Part shown: positions 48,143 through 57,448 of the stretch, piece after piece
Position numbering within the stretch: the stretch's first letter is position 1
Layout of the letters: each line of letters opens with the position of its first letter
The notes under the pieces: model-generated
The model's database searches: none
What the model was told of the DNA's origin: nothing
Seen by the model: the letters and a program-made list of their open reading frames with translations, nothing else
Made by a program: the position numbers and the translations under genes
Source of the DNA: Peribacillus asahii
Lineage (GTDB): Bacteria; Bacillota; Bacilli; Bacillales; DSM-1321
Length of the DNA stretch: 64,000 nt
Direction: 5' to 3'
Assembly (NCBI RefSeq): GCF_003570725.1
Contig: NZ_QWVS01000015.1
Span: 1-64,000 of the forward strand

Positions 48143-48916
48143 TTATTTACCTATAAAAATAGGTTCTCTTTTTTCAATGAATGCACTAATTCCTTCTTTT
48201 GCATCGTCTGACTCAAAAATTTTCCCGAATTGTGCTGCTTCATTTGCCACACCTTTGTAATAAGAGTCATCCTTTAAATAGTTTAATTGTTCAATAATAG
48301 CTTTTAGAGCAAGAGGGCTTTTCTTTGCTATTTTAAAAGCTAGTTCTTTCGCTTTTGAAAGTAATTCTTCATCGGAGTAAGCTCGGTTCGCTAGACCATA
48401 TTGGACAGCTTCCACTCCTGTAATCGGTTCACTTGTAAATAGCATTTCCGCAGCTTTGGCTGTACCTACATAACGTGGAAGTCGTTGTGTACCTGCAAAA
48501 CCTGGGATTAAACCTAATTGCAGCTCTGGTAAACCAAGCTTTGCTCCTTCTGTTACTAAGCGAATATGACAAGACATTGCTAATTCAAGACCACCGCCTA
48601 ATGCAGCTCCGTGAACAGCAGCGATGACCGGTATTGGAAATTTTTCGATTTTTTCCAATACCGCTTGTCCATTCGCAGCTAAGGCAGAGAAAGCAGAACC
48701 ATCTTCAATTTGAGTAAATTCCTTAATATCCGCTCCTGCTGAAAAGAATCTTCCTTCACCGTGAAGCAAGATAACTCTCACTTCTTCATTCTGACTAAGT
48801 TCATCTAAGACTTCGGATATCTCCTTAATCATTCCCGAAGAAAGTGCATTTGCAGGTGCTCTATTAATCGTAATAAAAGCAACATGGTCCTCAACTGCAA
48901 GCTTTAAGTACTCCAT
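48143..48916 (-). CDS. fadB: Enoyl-CoA hydratase (short chain)
   Basis: Crotonase-family enzyme of beta-oxidation, 257 aa. It shows the oxyanion-hole segments ANALSSGMI, GRFFSAGADIKEF and HGAALGGGLELAMSC, and the catalytic glutamate region GLPELQLGLIPGFAGTQRL. It follows fadR and precedes etfB, as in the B. subtilis lcfA-fadR-fadB-etfB-etfA cluster; its exact chain-length preference is not visible. Confidence 0.94.
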   Translation of the reverse strand: MEYLKLAVEDHVAFITINRAPANALSSGMIKEISEVLDELSQNEEVRVILLHGEGRFFSAGADIKEFTQIEDGSAFSALAANGQAVLEKIEKFPIPVIAAVHGAALGGGLELAMSCHIRLVTEGAKLGLPELQLGLIPGFAGTQRLPRYVGTAKAAEMLFTSEPITGVEAVQYGLANRAYSDEELLSKAKELAFKIAKKSPLALKAIIEQLNYLKDDSYYKGVANEAAQFGKIFESDDAKEGISAFIEKREPIFIGK

Positions 48917-49017
48917 TTCTTCTCCCCCATCTTGGTTGCTGAATTCTCAAGTCATCAATAAGCACTTGATATGTATTCACTCTTCTTTTCCATTCGGAAA
49001 ACAAGCTTCATTATCGA

Positions 49018-49057
49018 GTTTAGTTGAGAGCGACGATATCGCCACTCTTATCTAAAC
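49018..49057. repeat. Imperfect 40-base hairpin between fadR and fadB
   Basis: Arms of about 20 bases (GTTTAGTTGAGAGCGACGAT and its near complement) meet at a CGATATCG centre with four mismatches. It starts four bases after the fadR stop codon and lacks a T-run; an mRNA processing or partial attenuation element is possible. Confidence 0.5.
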
Positions 49058-49061
49058 ATCG

Positions 49062-49649
49062 TTAATTACTAGAACTACAACCATTTGTTAATAATCGATG
49101 AACTTCTGGGACAAGGTCTGTAAGTGAATATTTTTGATCATTTATCACCCAAGTTGTTGCCACTTCATCCATTGTGCCAAAAATCATATTTTTCATGAGC
49201 TTGACATTAAGCGTAGACCTGAATTCACCGGTTTCTTTTCCTTCAATAACAATTCGATCGACAAGGTCTAAGTAGCCTTTTAACACATCATTAATCCGAT
49301 GACGCAATTCTTTATTAGATTGTCTTAATTCTAATTGAGTCACAATCGCTAAGTTCGGGTCTTCTGAAAGGATTTGAAAATGTTTTTGAATCAAGACAAA
49401 CAATTTATCTACTGCGCTGGATTTTCCTTTAATACCTTCTTGAATCTGTTCAACGAAGTAACCCATTTTTTCCCGGAATAATGAAATCAAAATATCTTCT
49501 TTATTCTTAAAATAAAGATAGATTGTCCCATCTGCTACTCCCGCCTGCTTAGCAATCTTTGATACTTGAGCTTGATGGTAACCATTTTGAGCAATAACAA
49601 TAACGGCTGCATCAATAATTTGCATATACTTTGGCCTACTACTTTTCAC
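49062..49649 (-). CDS. fadR: TetR-family fatty-acid degradation repressor FadR
   Basis: Repressor released from DNA by long-chain acyl-CoA; controls beta-oxidation genes. The 195-aa protein has an N-terminal TetR HTH (IAQNGYHQAQVSKIAKQAG, then TIYLYFKNKEDILISLF) and a C-terminal FadR-type ligand domain. The start is GTG (MKSSRPKYMQ) with AAAGGAG seven bases upstream. A strong promoter and a perfect palindromic FadR box lie just ahead, so it is very likely autoregulated. Confidence 0.95.
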   Translation of the reverse strand: MKSSRPKYMQIIDAAVIVIAQNGYHQAQVSKIAKQAGVADGTIYLYFKNKEDILISLFREKMGYFVEQIQEGIKGKSSAVDKLFVLIQKHFQILSEDPNLAIVTQLELRQSNKELRHRINDVLKGYLDLVDRIVIEGKETGEFRSTLNVKLMKNMIFGTMDEVATTWVINDQKYSLTDLVPEVHRLLTNGCSSSN

Positions 49650-49664
49650 TAGTTGTCTCCTTTC

Positions 49665-49696
49665 AGAAACATGAATGAATAATCATTCATGTTTCT
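49665..49696. promoter_or_regulatory. FadR operator on fadR
   Basis: Core TGAATGAATAATCATTCA (49672-49689) fits the FadR box exactly, inside a longer palindrome with perfect 14-base arms (AGAAACATGAATGA and its complement). It starts directly after the -10 box and covers the transcription start. Confidence 0.85.
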
Positions 49697-49725
49697 ATAA
49701 TAAAGTGGTATTTTATTACTGTCAA
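49697..49725 (-). promoter_or_regulatory. Sigma-A promoter of fadR-fadB-etfB-etfA
   Basis: TTGACA (49720-49725), 17 bases, TATTAT (49697-49702) on the minus strand: close to the ideal promoter. Confidence 0.82.
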
Positions 49726-49817
49726 TAACATTTTTACAAGATAAAACCATTTATAGGATAACTTGTACAATCCAATCGTAGTTACGGAGCCAGAAATTAT
49801 CGCTCCGCATAATACGA

Positions 49818-51515
49818 TTATGCTTTCTTTTCATCTTCAGCCCATTTCTTTTTCTCTTCTTCTATGAGCACTCGACGTAAAATCTTCCCAATCGTTGTTT
49901 TGGGCAGCTCTTCTCTAAACTCATATAAGCGTGGAACTTTATAGGCGGCTAAATGCTTTCTAGCAAACTCATTAAGCTCCTGTTCTGTGACTGTACGACC
50001 AGATTTCAAAACGACATAAGCTTTGACCGTTTCACCACGATATGGATCAGGAATTCCAACGACGATTACTTCCTGCACCGCTTCGTGTTCATATAGAACC
50101 TCTTCGATCTCTCTCGGATAAATATTAAAACCACCTGCGATAATGGTATCTTTTTTACGTTCCACAACGTAGAAAAAGCCTTGTTCGTCCATATAGCCTA
50201 AATCTCCTGTTAAAAGCCAGCCGTTTTTAAATGTATTTTCCGTATCCTCCGGGCGATTCCAATACCCTTTCATCACTTGGGGACCTTTAATACCAATCTC
50301 CCCTATTTCATTCGGCTCTAATGGTTCACCTGTTTCTAACGATAAAATCGCGGCTTCCGTATCCGGCCACGGGACTCCAACACTTCCCTTTACACGCGGT
50401 TCATCCCAAATAAAGTTAGCATGCGTGACGGGAGACGTTTCAGAAAGCCCATACCCTTCTACTAATTTTCCGCCTGTGACCCGTTCAAATTGTTCCTGTA
50501 CTTCTACAGGTAAAGGAGCGGAACCACTTAGGCAGGCTTTAATAGAAGAAAGGTCATACTTCTTCAAATCGGGGTAATTCAAAATCCCAATATAAATAGT
50601 CGGTGCTCCGGGAAATATTGTCGGTTTGTGCTTATGAATCGTTTTTAACACCGTTTCTACATCGAACTTCGGTAAAAGAATCATCATATTGCCCTCCAAA
50701 ACGGACAGCAGCAATACAGTTGTCATGCCATATACATGAAAAAACGGCAAAATACCAAGCACCTTTTCTTTGCCTGGTCTGCTTTTATATAACCACGCCT
50801 GACACATTCTCGTATTTGCGATTAAGTTTTTATGAGTCAGCATAACTCCCTTTGGAAATCCTGTTGTACCCCCTGTATATTGTAATAGGGCTACATCACA
50901 ATCGACATCGCATGAGCTGGACATTTCTTCCGGCACATCTCGCTTCATCACTTCTTTAAATAAATGATGATTGCCAGCATGCTCTACTTTTACGACCGTA
51001 CCGTATTGTTTCTTTTGAATAGAAGGATATATAAGATTTTTTGGGAAAGGTAGGTAGTCTTTGATAGCGGTTACAATAATATGTTGGATATTCGTTTTCG
51101 GAACAGTTTTCGCAACACGAGGAAATAAAATATCCAACGTGACAATTATTTTCGCTCCTGCATCTTTCATTTGATACTCTAACTCTCGTTCCGTATATGT
51201 GGGATTAGTCTGTACAACAACGCCTTCAGCCATCAAAATACCGAAATACGAAATAACAGACTGTGGACAGTTGGGCAATAAAATAGCAACACGATCACCT
51301 TTTTCAAGGCCTAATTCTTTCAAATAAGCAGCAAACTTTAAAGAAGATTCATACACTTCCTTAAATGTAAGCTCTCTACCCATAAAATGAATAGATGCTT
51401 TATAAGGATGTTTTACAGCAGATTCTTTTAAATACGCCTGCACGGGCTTATCATCATAAATCAACGTCGTCGGTATCCCCTCTGGATACATCTGTTGCCA
51501 AGGCTTATTGCTCAT
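49818..51515 (-). CDS. lcfA: Long-chain fatty-acid-CoA ligase
   Basis: AMP-binding enzyme that activates fatty acids for beta-oxidation. The 565-aa protein shows the P-loop-like ALLQYTGGTTGFPKGVMLTH, EGYGLSETSPV, LTGDLGYMDEQG and C-terminal KKDTIIAGGFNIYPREIEE and TTIGKILRR. GGGAGGGG precedes the ATG. Upstream an inverted repeat TAATCAT...ATGATTA overlaps the promoter region (about 51543-51568). It only loosely resembles a FadR box. Confidence 0.95.
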   Translation of the reverse strand: MSNKPWQQMYPEGIPTTLIYDDKPVQAYLKESAVKHPYKASIHFMGRELTFKEVYESSLKFAAYLKELGLEKGDRVAILLPNCPQSVISYFGILMAEGVVVQTNPTYTERELEYQMKDAGAKIIVTLDILFPRVAKTVPKTNIQHIIVTAIKDYLPFPKNLIYPSIQKKQYGTVVKVEHAGNHHLFKEVMKRDVPEEMSSSCDVDCDVALLQYTGGTTGFPKGVMLTHKNLIANTRMCQAWLYKSRPGKEKVLGILPFFHVYGMTTVLLLSVLEGNMMILLPKFDVETVLKTIHKHKPTIFPGAPTIYIGILNYPDLKKYDLSSIKACLSGSAPLPVEVQEQFERVTGGKLVEGYGLSETSPVTHANFIWDEPRVKGSVGVPWPDTEAAILSLETGEPLEPNEIGEIGIKGPQVMKGYWNRPEDTENTFKNGWLLTGDLGYMDEQGFFYVVERKKDTIIAGGFNIYPREIEEVLYEHEAVQEVIVVGIPDPYRGETVKAYVVLKSGRTVTEQELNEFARKHLAAYKVPRLYEFREELPKTTIGKILRRVLIEEEKKKWAEDEKKA

Positions 51516-51646
51516 TCAACCCCTCCCTTAATCTATATTTACTAATCATTACCATTATAATATGATTAACATTTTCTTACAATTAACATTCAAAACAATT
51601 TTTAAATCATGCTATTCATCTTTGACCCATTGCAGGAAAAGCCATA

Positions 51647-51686
51647 AGAAAAGAGAGGGCACTATCATATGCACCTCTCTTTTCTT
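51647..51686 (-). terminator. Terminator of mutS2-yshE-small ORF
   Basis: Minus-strand stem AGAAAAGAGAGG / CCTCTCTTTTCT with an inner GCA/TGC pairing, 13 bp after the stop codon of the small membrane ORF. Confidence 0.75.
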
Positions 51687-51699
51687 TATCCGTATTCCT

Positions 51700-51783
51700 T
51701 TACACTTTCATAAATAAATAAACAACACCTAATAAAATAAAAAGTCCACAGCAAACTAATAATATTTTCGCTAGTTTCTCCAC
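51700..51783 (-). CDS. Putative 27-residue single-span membrane protein
   Basis: A GTG-initiated minus-strand ORF encodes 27 residues: a short charged start (VEKLAKI), a hydrophobic stretch of about 18 residues (LLVCCGLFILLGVVYLF) and MKV at the end. AAAGGAAG lies about six bases upstream of the GTG. It is 25 bp downstream of yshE and directly followed by a terminator, so it would be the last gene of that transcript. The length is too short to judge homology by eye. Confidence 0.5.
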   Translation of the reverse strand: MEKLAKILLVCCGLFILLGVVYLFMKV

Positions 51784-51808
51784 AGCTTTCTTCCTTTCCC
51801 AAGAGGCA

Positions 51809-52216
51809 TCAGGAAATTCCAGAGCCGATGACAAAAGATAAACCAATTGAAATCATCATCGATAGAAAGCCAACCGCCCGATTATCTTTTTGGATTTCTT
51901 CATCTATTTTAAACGCTGGTGTCATAAACTCAAAAATAAAATAACCAATTATAAGAAAAACAAAACCATAGACTCCCCAACCAATCATCGTCAATAAAGA
52001 ATCATTTTGTAAAATGGATTGGCGAAACACGTTGGAAATTCCCAAAATTTTCCCTCCTGTAGCCATAGCAACAGATAGGTTTCCACGCTTAATTTCTTCC
52101 CAATTTTTATACTTTGTTACAAGCTCAAAAACGGTTAAAAAGACAATGATGCATAAAATTACGACACTATAGCGAGCAGCAATGTACACATATTCATTTC
52201 CCCAAATCTCATCCAT
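51809..52216 (-). CDS. yshE: DUF350 membrane protein YshE
   Basis: Integral membrane protein of 135 aa with four hydrophobic segments (about 13-32, 45-65 weak, 75-95, 113-133) and the conserved DUF350 features VAMATGGKILGISNVFR and FMTPAFKIDEEI. The family has no assigned function. It follows mutS2 after 51 bp, as in B. subtilis. Confidence 0.88.
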   Translation of the reverse strand: MDEIWGNEYVYIAARYSVVILCIIVFLTVFELVTKYKNWEEIKRGNLSVAMATGGKILGISNVFRQSILQNDSLLTMIGWGVYGFVFLIIGYFIFEFMTPAFKIDEEIQKDNRAVGFLSMMISIGLSFVIGSGIS

Positions 52217-52267
52217 ATCCCACTACTCCTACATGGTAACTGACCAAGTTTTTAAGTCTGTTTCCGT

Positions 52268-54625
52268 TTATTTAAATTCTACAATCGTAACACCATTGCC
52301 GCCTTCGCCTGCTTCTCCAAAGCGAATCCGTTTAACCGAGCGATGATTTTTCAAATATTCTTGAACGCCTTGTCTTAGAGCTCCTGTACCTTTTCCATGG
52401 ATGATGGACACTCTTGGATAGCTCGCTAAAAGTGCATCATCAATATATTTTTCAACCCTTGAAAGTGCGTTTTCATAGCGCTCTCCACGAAGATCCAGCT
52501 CAAGACTAACATGATAGTCTTTCCCCTTAATTGTCGTAAGCGGCTTCGTTTGTTTTTCTTTTTGAGCTGACTTAATAAATTCAAGATCTGCTTCTTTTAC
52601 TTTCATCTTCATAATACCCATTTGTACATGCCATTCATCAGACGATGCTTTTTCAATTAAATAGCCTTTTTGCCCGAAGCTTGTCACTTTCACTTCATCA
52701 CCAGGCTGCCATACCCGTTTTTGCGATGATACTGCCATTTTCGGTGATTTTTTCAGCTCAGGTGCAGCCTCTTCTAATCGTTTCTTTGCATCGATTAATT
52801 CATGCTCCTTGACATCTGCTTGCTTCTCTAAACGAAGCTTGCGTAAATCTCTAATAATCTTTTCTGCTTCTTTTTTTGCATTTTCAACAATAGCAGCCGC
52901 TTCCGTTGATGCTTTCTCCATCAGCTTATCACGTTCATTGTAATATTCCGCAATTTGTTGTTGCAAGTCTCGATGCAGTTTTTCCGATTGCTTTAAATAA
53001 TCCGCCGCTTCTTTCTCTTCTTCCTCTGCCTGACGGCGACTTGCTTCTAGTGAGGCAATCATCGTTTCAACTTGATTCGTCTCCTCACCAATATGGTTTC
53101 GTGCCTGATTAATGACTTTCTCGTTTAAGCCAAGACGTTTTGAAATTTCAAATGCATTACTTCGACCAGGTACACCAATCAGTAGCTTATACGTTGGTCT
53201 TAATGACTCCACATCAAATTCAACGCTCGCATTAATGACACCCTCACGGTCATAACCGTAGGCCTTTAATTCTGGATAATGAGTCGTCGCAATAACTCGG
53301 GCCCCCCGCTTATACACTTCATCTAAAATAGAAATCGCTAGAGCCGCTCCTTCTTGCGGGTCAGTTCCTGCTCCAAGCTCATCAAATAAAACCAAACTTT
53401 CATGATCCACATGCTCCAAAATTTCAACAATATTGACCATATGAGAAGAAAATGTACTTAAGCTTTGCTCAATGGACTGTTCATCGCCAATATCAGCATA
53501 TACTGCTGAAAAAACAGCTACTTCTGAACCATCAAGAGCTGGAATCTGTAATCCAGCTTGTGCCATCAACGTACAAAGTCCAATTGTTTTTAGCGTAACG
53601 GTCTTCCCGCCTGTATTCGGACCAGTAATCACGATTGTTGTAAACTCTTCTCCTAAGAAAATATCGTTTGCCACCACAACATCAGCCGGAATAAGCGGGT
53701 GCTTCGCTTTAAATAGTTTCACTCGGCCTTCTTGATTCAGCTGTGGTTTAGAACCATTAATCTTTTTCGCGTAACGAGCTTTTGCAAAGACAAAATCGAG
53801 CTGAGCCAGTACCGCTACATTATGTAATAATTCAGACGTATACTCACCGACCTTCACAGACAGCTCCGTTAAAATACGTTCAATTTCTAACTGCTCTTTC
53901 ACCCTTGTTTCTTGCAAAGCATTATTCAGCTGTACAATTGCCTGTGGTTCAATAAATAATGTTTGACCTGAAGAAGATTGATCATGAATAATGCCACCGT
54001 AATGACTGCGATATTCTTGTTTAACTGGAATAACGAAACGATCATTTCGAATCGTCACAATGGCATCCGATAACATCTTAGAAGCATTGGAAGAACGAAT
54101 CATACTTTCTAACTTTTCCCGTACGCGACTTTCATTTGTTCGCAGCTGATTCCGAAGCGTACGCAATTGCTCACTAGCTGAATCAAGCACCTCGCCATGC
54201 TCACTAATGGCATACGTAATCGCCTGTTGTAAATCAATCAACGGGTGAAGCGATTCAATATATTCCGTTAACAGCACCGTCTCAATTTCTTGTTCGGCCA
54301 TCTCTTCAAAAAAGCGGTTTAATACGCGCCCTGCTCGAATCGTACTTGCAATCTCCATCAGTTCAATCGGCGATAACATTCCGCCAATTTGTGCCCGTTT
54401 TGCATGAGGACGAATATCGAAAATTCCTCCTAAAGGAACATTTCCTTTCAACCGGAGCACTTTCGCACTTTCATCCGTTTCTTCTTGCCATCTAACAACT
54501 TCATCAAAATCAGTAGATGGAGCTAATTGTACTGCCTTGTCTTTCCCAATTGACGATGTACAGTGAGAAACTAATTGTTCTTTAATTTTTGTAAATTCTA
54601 ATGTGTTCAATGCTTTTTGATGCAT
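52268..54625 (-). CDS. mutSB: MutS2 (MutSB), ribosome-rescue/recombination ATPase with Smr nuclease domain
   Basis: MutS-like ATPase lacking the mismatch-recognition domain. The 785-aa protein has the core clamp helices, Walker [18 protein letters not shown], Walker [21 protein letters not shown], a long coiled coil (about 510-630), a KOW-like stretch ([15 protein letters not shown]) and a C-terminal Smr domain ([12 protein letters not shown] ... [11 protein letters not shown]). MutS2 proteins have been tied to suppression of recombination and to splitting collided ribosomes. Confidence 0.96.
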   Translation of the reverse strand: MHQKALNTLEFTKIKEQLVSHCTSSIGKDKAVQLAPSTDFDEVVRWQEETDESAKVLRLKGNVPLGGIFDIRPHAKRAQIGGMLSPIELMEIASTIRAGRVLNRFFEEMAEQEIETVLLTEYIESLHPLIDLQQAITYAISEHGEVLDSASEQLRTLRNQLRTNESRVREKLESMIRSSNASKMLSDAIVTIRNDRFVIPVKQEYRSHYGGIIHDQSSSGQTLFIEPQAIVQLNNALQETRVKEQLEIERILTELSVKVGEYTSELLHNVAVLAQLDFVFAKARYAKKINGSKPQLNQEGRVKLFKAKHPLIPADVVVANDIFLGEEFTTIVITGPNTGGKTVTLKTIGLCTLMAQAGLQIPALDGSEVAVFSAVYADIGDEQSIEQSLSTFSSHMVNIVEILEHVDHESLVLFDELGAGTDPQEGAALAISILDEVYKRGARVIATTHYPELKAYGYDREGVINASVEFDVESLRPTYKLLIGVPGRSNAFEISKRLGLNEKVINQARNHIGEETNQVETMIASLEASRRQAEEEEKEAADYLKQSEKLHRDLQQQIAEYYNERDKLMEKASTEAAAIVENAKKEAEKIIRDLRKLRLEKQADVKEHELIDAKKRLEEAAPELKKSPKMAVSSQKRVWQPGDEVKVTSFGQKGYLIEKASSDEWHVQMGIMKMKVKEADLEFIKSAQKEKQTKPLTTIKGKDYHVSLELDLRGERYENALSRVEKYIDDALLASYPRVSIIHGKGTGALRQGVQEYLKNHRSVKRIRFGEAGEGGNGVTIVEFK

Positions 54626-54651
54626 GGAGATAAAAAAGCCTCCTTGTCAGG

Positions 54652-56370
54652 TTAGTTATTTCTATTTAAAAATGTAAGTAATTCATCCACACTCTTAGCA
54701 TTTAAGACAGATGATTTTTTCAGCCAGCCTTTTTTCGCCGCAGAGACACCAATTTCCATATGTTCAAGCATGTCGATATTATGCGCATCCGTATTAATGA
54801 TAATCGGTACACCCGCTTCTTGGGCTTTTCGTAAATAGGGTGCTGCTAAATCAAGGCGATGCGGGTTTGCATTTAACTCTAATGCAGTATTCGTTTCACG
54901 TGCCAATTCAATAAGCATTTCAATATCTACATCATAGCCTGCTCGTTTGCCAATAATTCTTCCTGTCGGGTGAGCAATAATATCCACATGCGGATTATGA
55001 AGTGCTGTTTTCAAACGCTCCATAATGACTTCACGCGGTTGTGAGAAGCTTGAGTGAATCGAAGCAATAACAAAGTCCATCTCCGCTAAAAGTTCATCAT
55101 CGAAATCGAGCGTTCCATCTGGTAAAATATCCATTTCAATGCCTGATAAAATGGTCATATCGTCATACTGTTCATTTAATTCATGAATAATTTTCTTTTG
55201 CTCACGCAAACGCTCAGCCGTTAAACCATTAGCTACCTTTAAATACTGCGAATGGTCAGTAATCGCCATATATCGATAGCCTTTAGCACGGCAAGCTTCA
55301 ATCATTTCTTCAATTGAATACGCACCATCACTCCATGTCGTATGCATATGAAGATCACCTTGAATATCAGCAAGTGAAATCAACGGCTCATGTCCGTCAT
55401 ATTGATCTACTTCCGTTCCATCCTCTCGTAATTCTGGAGGAATAAACGGCAGACCGAAATGCTGATAAAATTGTTCCTCTGTTTCAAATGTAAGTACGTC
55501 ACCTGTTTCTATATTCTCTACACCATATTCACTAATTTTCTCTCCACGATCTTTCGCAAGCTGACGCATACGTACATTATGATCCTTTGAACCAGTAAAA
55601 TGATGCAGCGTTGTAATAAATTCAACATCTTTTACAATACGAAAATCAACAGATACATCGTATTCACCATCCAATACAACCGACACTTTCGTATCGCCCG
55701 CGGCAATAACCTGCTTAATACGCGGCAATACTAAAAGCTGTTCTTTCACAATTTCCGGCTCATCACTAGATACAATAAAATCTAAATCCTTAATCGTTTC
55801 ACGCATACGGCGAATACTTCCTGCCCGTGATGAACGAATAACCGCTTTCATATTTGCTAACGCTCGTTCAATTTCCTCGGCAATAGGCAGCATAAATGAT
55901 AATGGCAATCGTTCCGGTCGTGCCCCCGCTTCATCAATCGCCGCAAGAATTTTTTCTTCTGTTTTTTTGCCAAAACCCGTTAGTGCACTTACTTTCCCTT
56001 CTTCACAGGCCAACTTCAAATCGTTAATATCACGGATATGAAGCTCTTTATGTAGCTTAGCAATTTTTTTCCCGCCAAGACCTTGAAGCTTTAAGAGAGG
56101 AATTAACCCTTTTGGCACCTCCTCTTGTAACTCTTCTAAAACTGTCGATTTGCCTTCTTGGATAAATTCATCAATAACAGCCGCTGTTCCCTTACCAATC
56201 CCGCTAAGCGCTGTAAAATCATCAATCGCTGACAAGCTGCGATCATCTGCTTCAAGTGCTGCTGCTGCTTTACGGAACGCTGACACCTTGAATGGGTTAT
56301 CCCCTTTTAACTCCATATATATCGCAATTGTTTCCAATAATTTAATAAGATCTTTTTTATTAATAGACAT
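54652..56370 (-). CDS. polX: DNA polymerase X with PHP exonuclease domain
   Basis: Family X DNA polymerase, 572 aa from the ATG at 56370 (MSINKKDLIKLLET); the TTG at 56385 lies upstream of the better Shine-Dalgarno position. N-terminal helix-hairpin-helix regions (LSGIGKGTAAVIDEF, LQGLGGKKIAKL, LTGFGKKTEEKI) are followed by the polymerase palm with GSIRRMRETIKDLDFIVS (metal Asp residues) and a third Asp in VSVDFRIV. The C-terminal PHP domain begins DLHMHTTWSDGAY and has MAITDHSQYL. Role: base-excision-type gap filling. Confidence 0.96.
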   Translation of the reverse strand: MSINKKDLIKLLETIAIYMELKGDNPFKVSAFRKAAAALEADDRSLSAIDDFTALSGIGKGTAAVIDEFIQEGKSTVLEELQEEVPKGLIPLLKLQGLGGKKIAKLHKELHIRDINDLKLACEEGKVSALTGFGKKTEEKILAAIDEAGARPERLPLSFMLPIAEEIERALANMKAVIRSSRAGSIRRMRETIKDLDFIVSSDEPEIVKEQLLVLPRIKQVIAAGDTKVSVVLDGEYDVSVDFRIVKDVEFITTLHHFTGSKDHNVRMRQLAKDRGEKISEYGVENIETGDVLTFETEEQFYQHFGLPFIPPELREDGTEVDQYDGHEPLISLADIQGDLHMHTTWSDGAYSIEEMIEACRAKGYRYMAITDHSQYLKVANGLTAERLREQKKIIHELNEQYDDMTILSGIEMDILPDGTLDFDDELLAEMDFVIASIHSSFSQPREVIMERLKTALHNPHVDIIAHPTGRIIGKRAGYDVDIEMLIELARETNTALELNANPHRLDLAAPYLRKAQEAGVPIIINTDAHNIDMLEHMEIGVSAAKKGWLKKSSVLNAKSVDELLTFLNRNN

Positions 56371-56451
56371 TTTTTCACCTGCCAAAAATTAATGAAGTTT
56401 TCTTTAAAGATACCGTTTCTTTCTATAAAGCACAAGCATTCTTAATACGCT

Positions 56452-56517
56452 AAAAAGGGCCTCTTCCCCCACAAAAGATAGCAATCTATCATTTCGTTAA
56501 GGAAAGGCAGACCCTTA
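56452..56517 (-). terminator. Branched terminator of zapA-cvpA
   Basis: The outer minus-strand stem AAGGGTCTGCC / GGCCCTTTTT encloses GATAG/CTATC and overlaps the cvpA stop codon. Ends in a T5 run. Confidence 0.65.
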
Positions 56518-57057
56518 AGAAGGTACATTATAAAACCAGAGCTTCTCTACTTGATTAGATAAAAACGGTGTATCTCTCACAATGGCTTCTGCTAGGAATG
56601 AGCCATTTAACGGTTCTTGAACCGCATCCATTGGCACAAGAGCTACAATATATAATATAATAAACAAGATTAAATACACTTCCATAAATCCTAATATACC
56701 GCCACCCCAGCGATTCAGTTGTTTTAAAATAGGCAAGTGTGCAATAAAATCAAGCATCGCCCCAATCATATGCCATACAATTTTCGTAATAAAGAAAATA
56801 ATAGCAAAAGCAATTGCATTATAATAAGCAGTATCTAAACCGACTGTATCAAAAAACATCTGTAATGTGCTTGAATCGCCCATCGTCGGGAATGGAACCC
56901 ATAAATTCAGTTTTGGAGCCAGTTCATCATAATATACATAGGCCACAATAAACGCGACAATAAAGCCGGTCAAGTGGATGATTTGTAATATAAAGCCACG
57001 CCTTAAACCAATTAACAATCCGATGAGAAGGATAGCTAAGATTGCCAAATCAAACAT
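56515..57057 (-). CDS. yshB: CvpA-family membrane protein YshB
   Basis: Membrane protein of 180 aa from the ATG at 57057 (MFDLAILAILLIGLLIG), preceded by AAAGGA. A longer frame to 57129 runs back into zapA without a signal. It has four hydrophobic segments and the CvpA signatures GLRRGFILQIIHLTGFIVAF and LNRWGGGILGFMEVYLILF. The family is linked to colicin V production in E. coli and envelope functions; the exact role is unknown. It follows zapA by four bases. Confidence 0.92.
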   Translation of the reverse strand: MFDLAILAILLIGLLIGLRRGFILQIIHLTGFIVAFIVAYVYYDELAPKLNLWVPFPTMGDSSTLQMFFDTVGLDTAYYNAIAFAIIFFITKIVWHMIGAMLDFIAHLPILKQLNRWGGGILGFMEVYLILFIILYIVALVPMDAVQEPLNGSFLAEAIVRDTPFLSNQVEKLWFYNVPS

Positions 57058-57061
57058 AAAC

Positions 57062-57322
57062 TCAGTCCTTTTCTTTCTGTAATTCCAGTTGAAGCTGGTG
57101 CAATTGTTCTTGGATTTTGAGGTAATCATGTATCGTATTGACCGCCGTCAGCACTGCTAGTTTACTCGTATCCAGGCTCGGATTTTTCACACTAATTTCT
57201 CTCATTTTCTCGTCAACCATCGAAGCTACTTGGCGAATATGACTTGCGCTTTCGGCACCGACGATTGTATATGGTTGACCATATATATCTACTGTAACTC
57301 TATTTCGTGTATCGTCTGACAA
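57062..57322 (-). CDS. zapA: Cell division protein ZapA
   Basis: Small cytoplasmic protein of 86 aa that binds and bundles FtsZ filaments. It shows the ZapA head [20 protein letters not shown] and the conserved [16 protein letters not shown] segment before a C-terminal coiled coil ([17 protein letters not shown]). The start is TTG with GGAGG seven bases upstream. Confidence 0.93.
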   Translation of the reverse strand: MSDDTRNRVTVDIYGQPYTIVGAESASHIRQVASMVDEKMREISVKNPSLDTSKLAVLTAVNTIHDYLKIQEQLHQLQLELQKEKD

Positions 57323-57396
57323 AATGATGCCTCCAATCTAAACAATCCTGTACTCCCTATCATATCATGATATTTTTCGTCATGAAAGAGAGAGCC

Positions 57397-57425
57397 TTGT
57401 CAATTTATGGCTAATTTTGTAAAAA
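57397..57425 (+). promoter_or_regulatory. Possible promoter of rnhC
   Basis: TTGTCA (57397-57402), 17 bases, TAAAAA (57420-57425) on the plus strand. A 12-bp palindrome, ATATCATGATAT, lies upstream at 57362-57373 between divergent zapA and rnhC. Confidence 0.4.
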
Positions 57426-57448
57426 TAAAATAAAAGGAGACGATTTTG

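Noticed and set aside
51543..51568. FadR box on lcfA
   Set aside because: The TAATCAT...ATGATTA repeat has the wrong half-sites and spacing for the FadR core; left as an unexplained inverted repeat.
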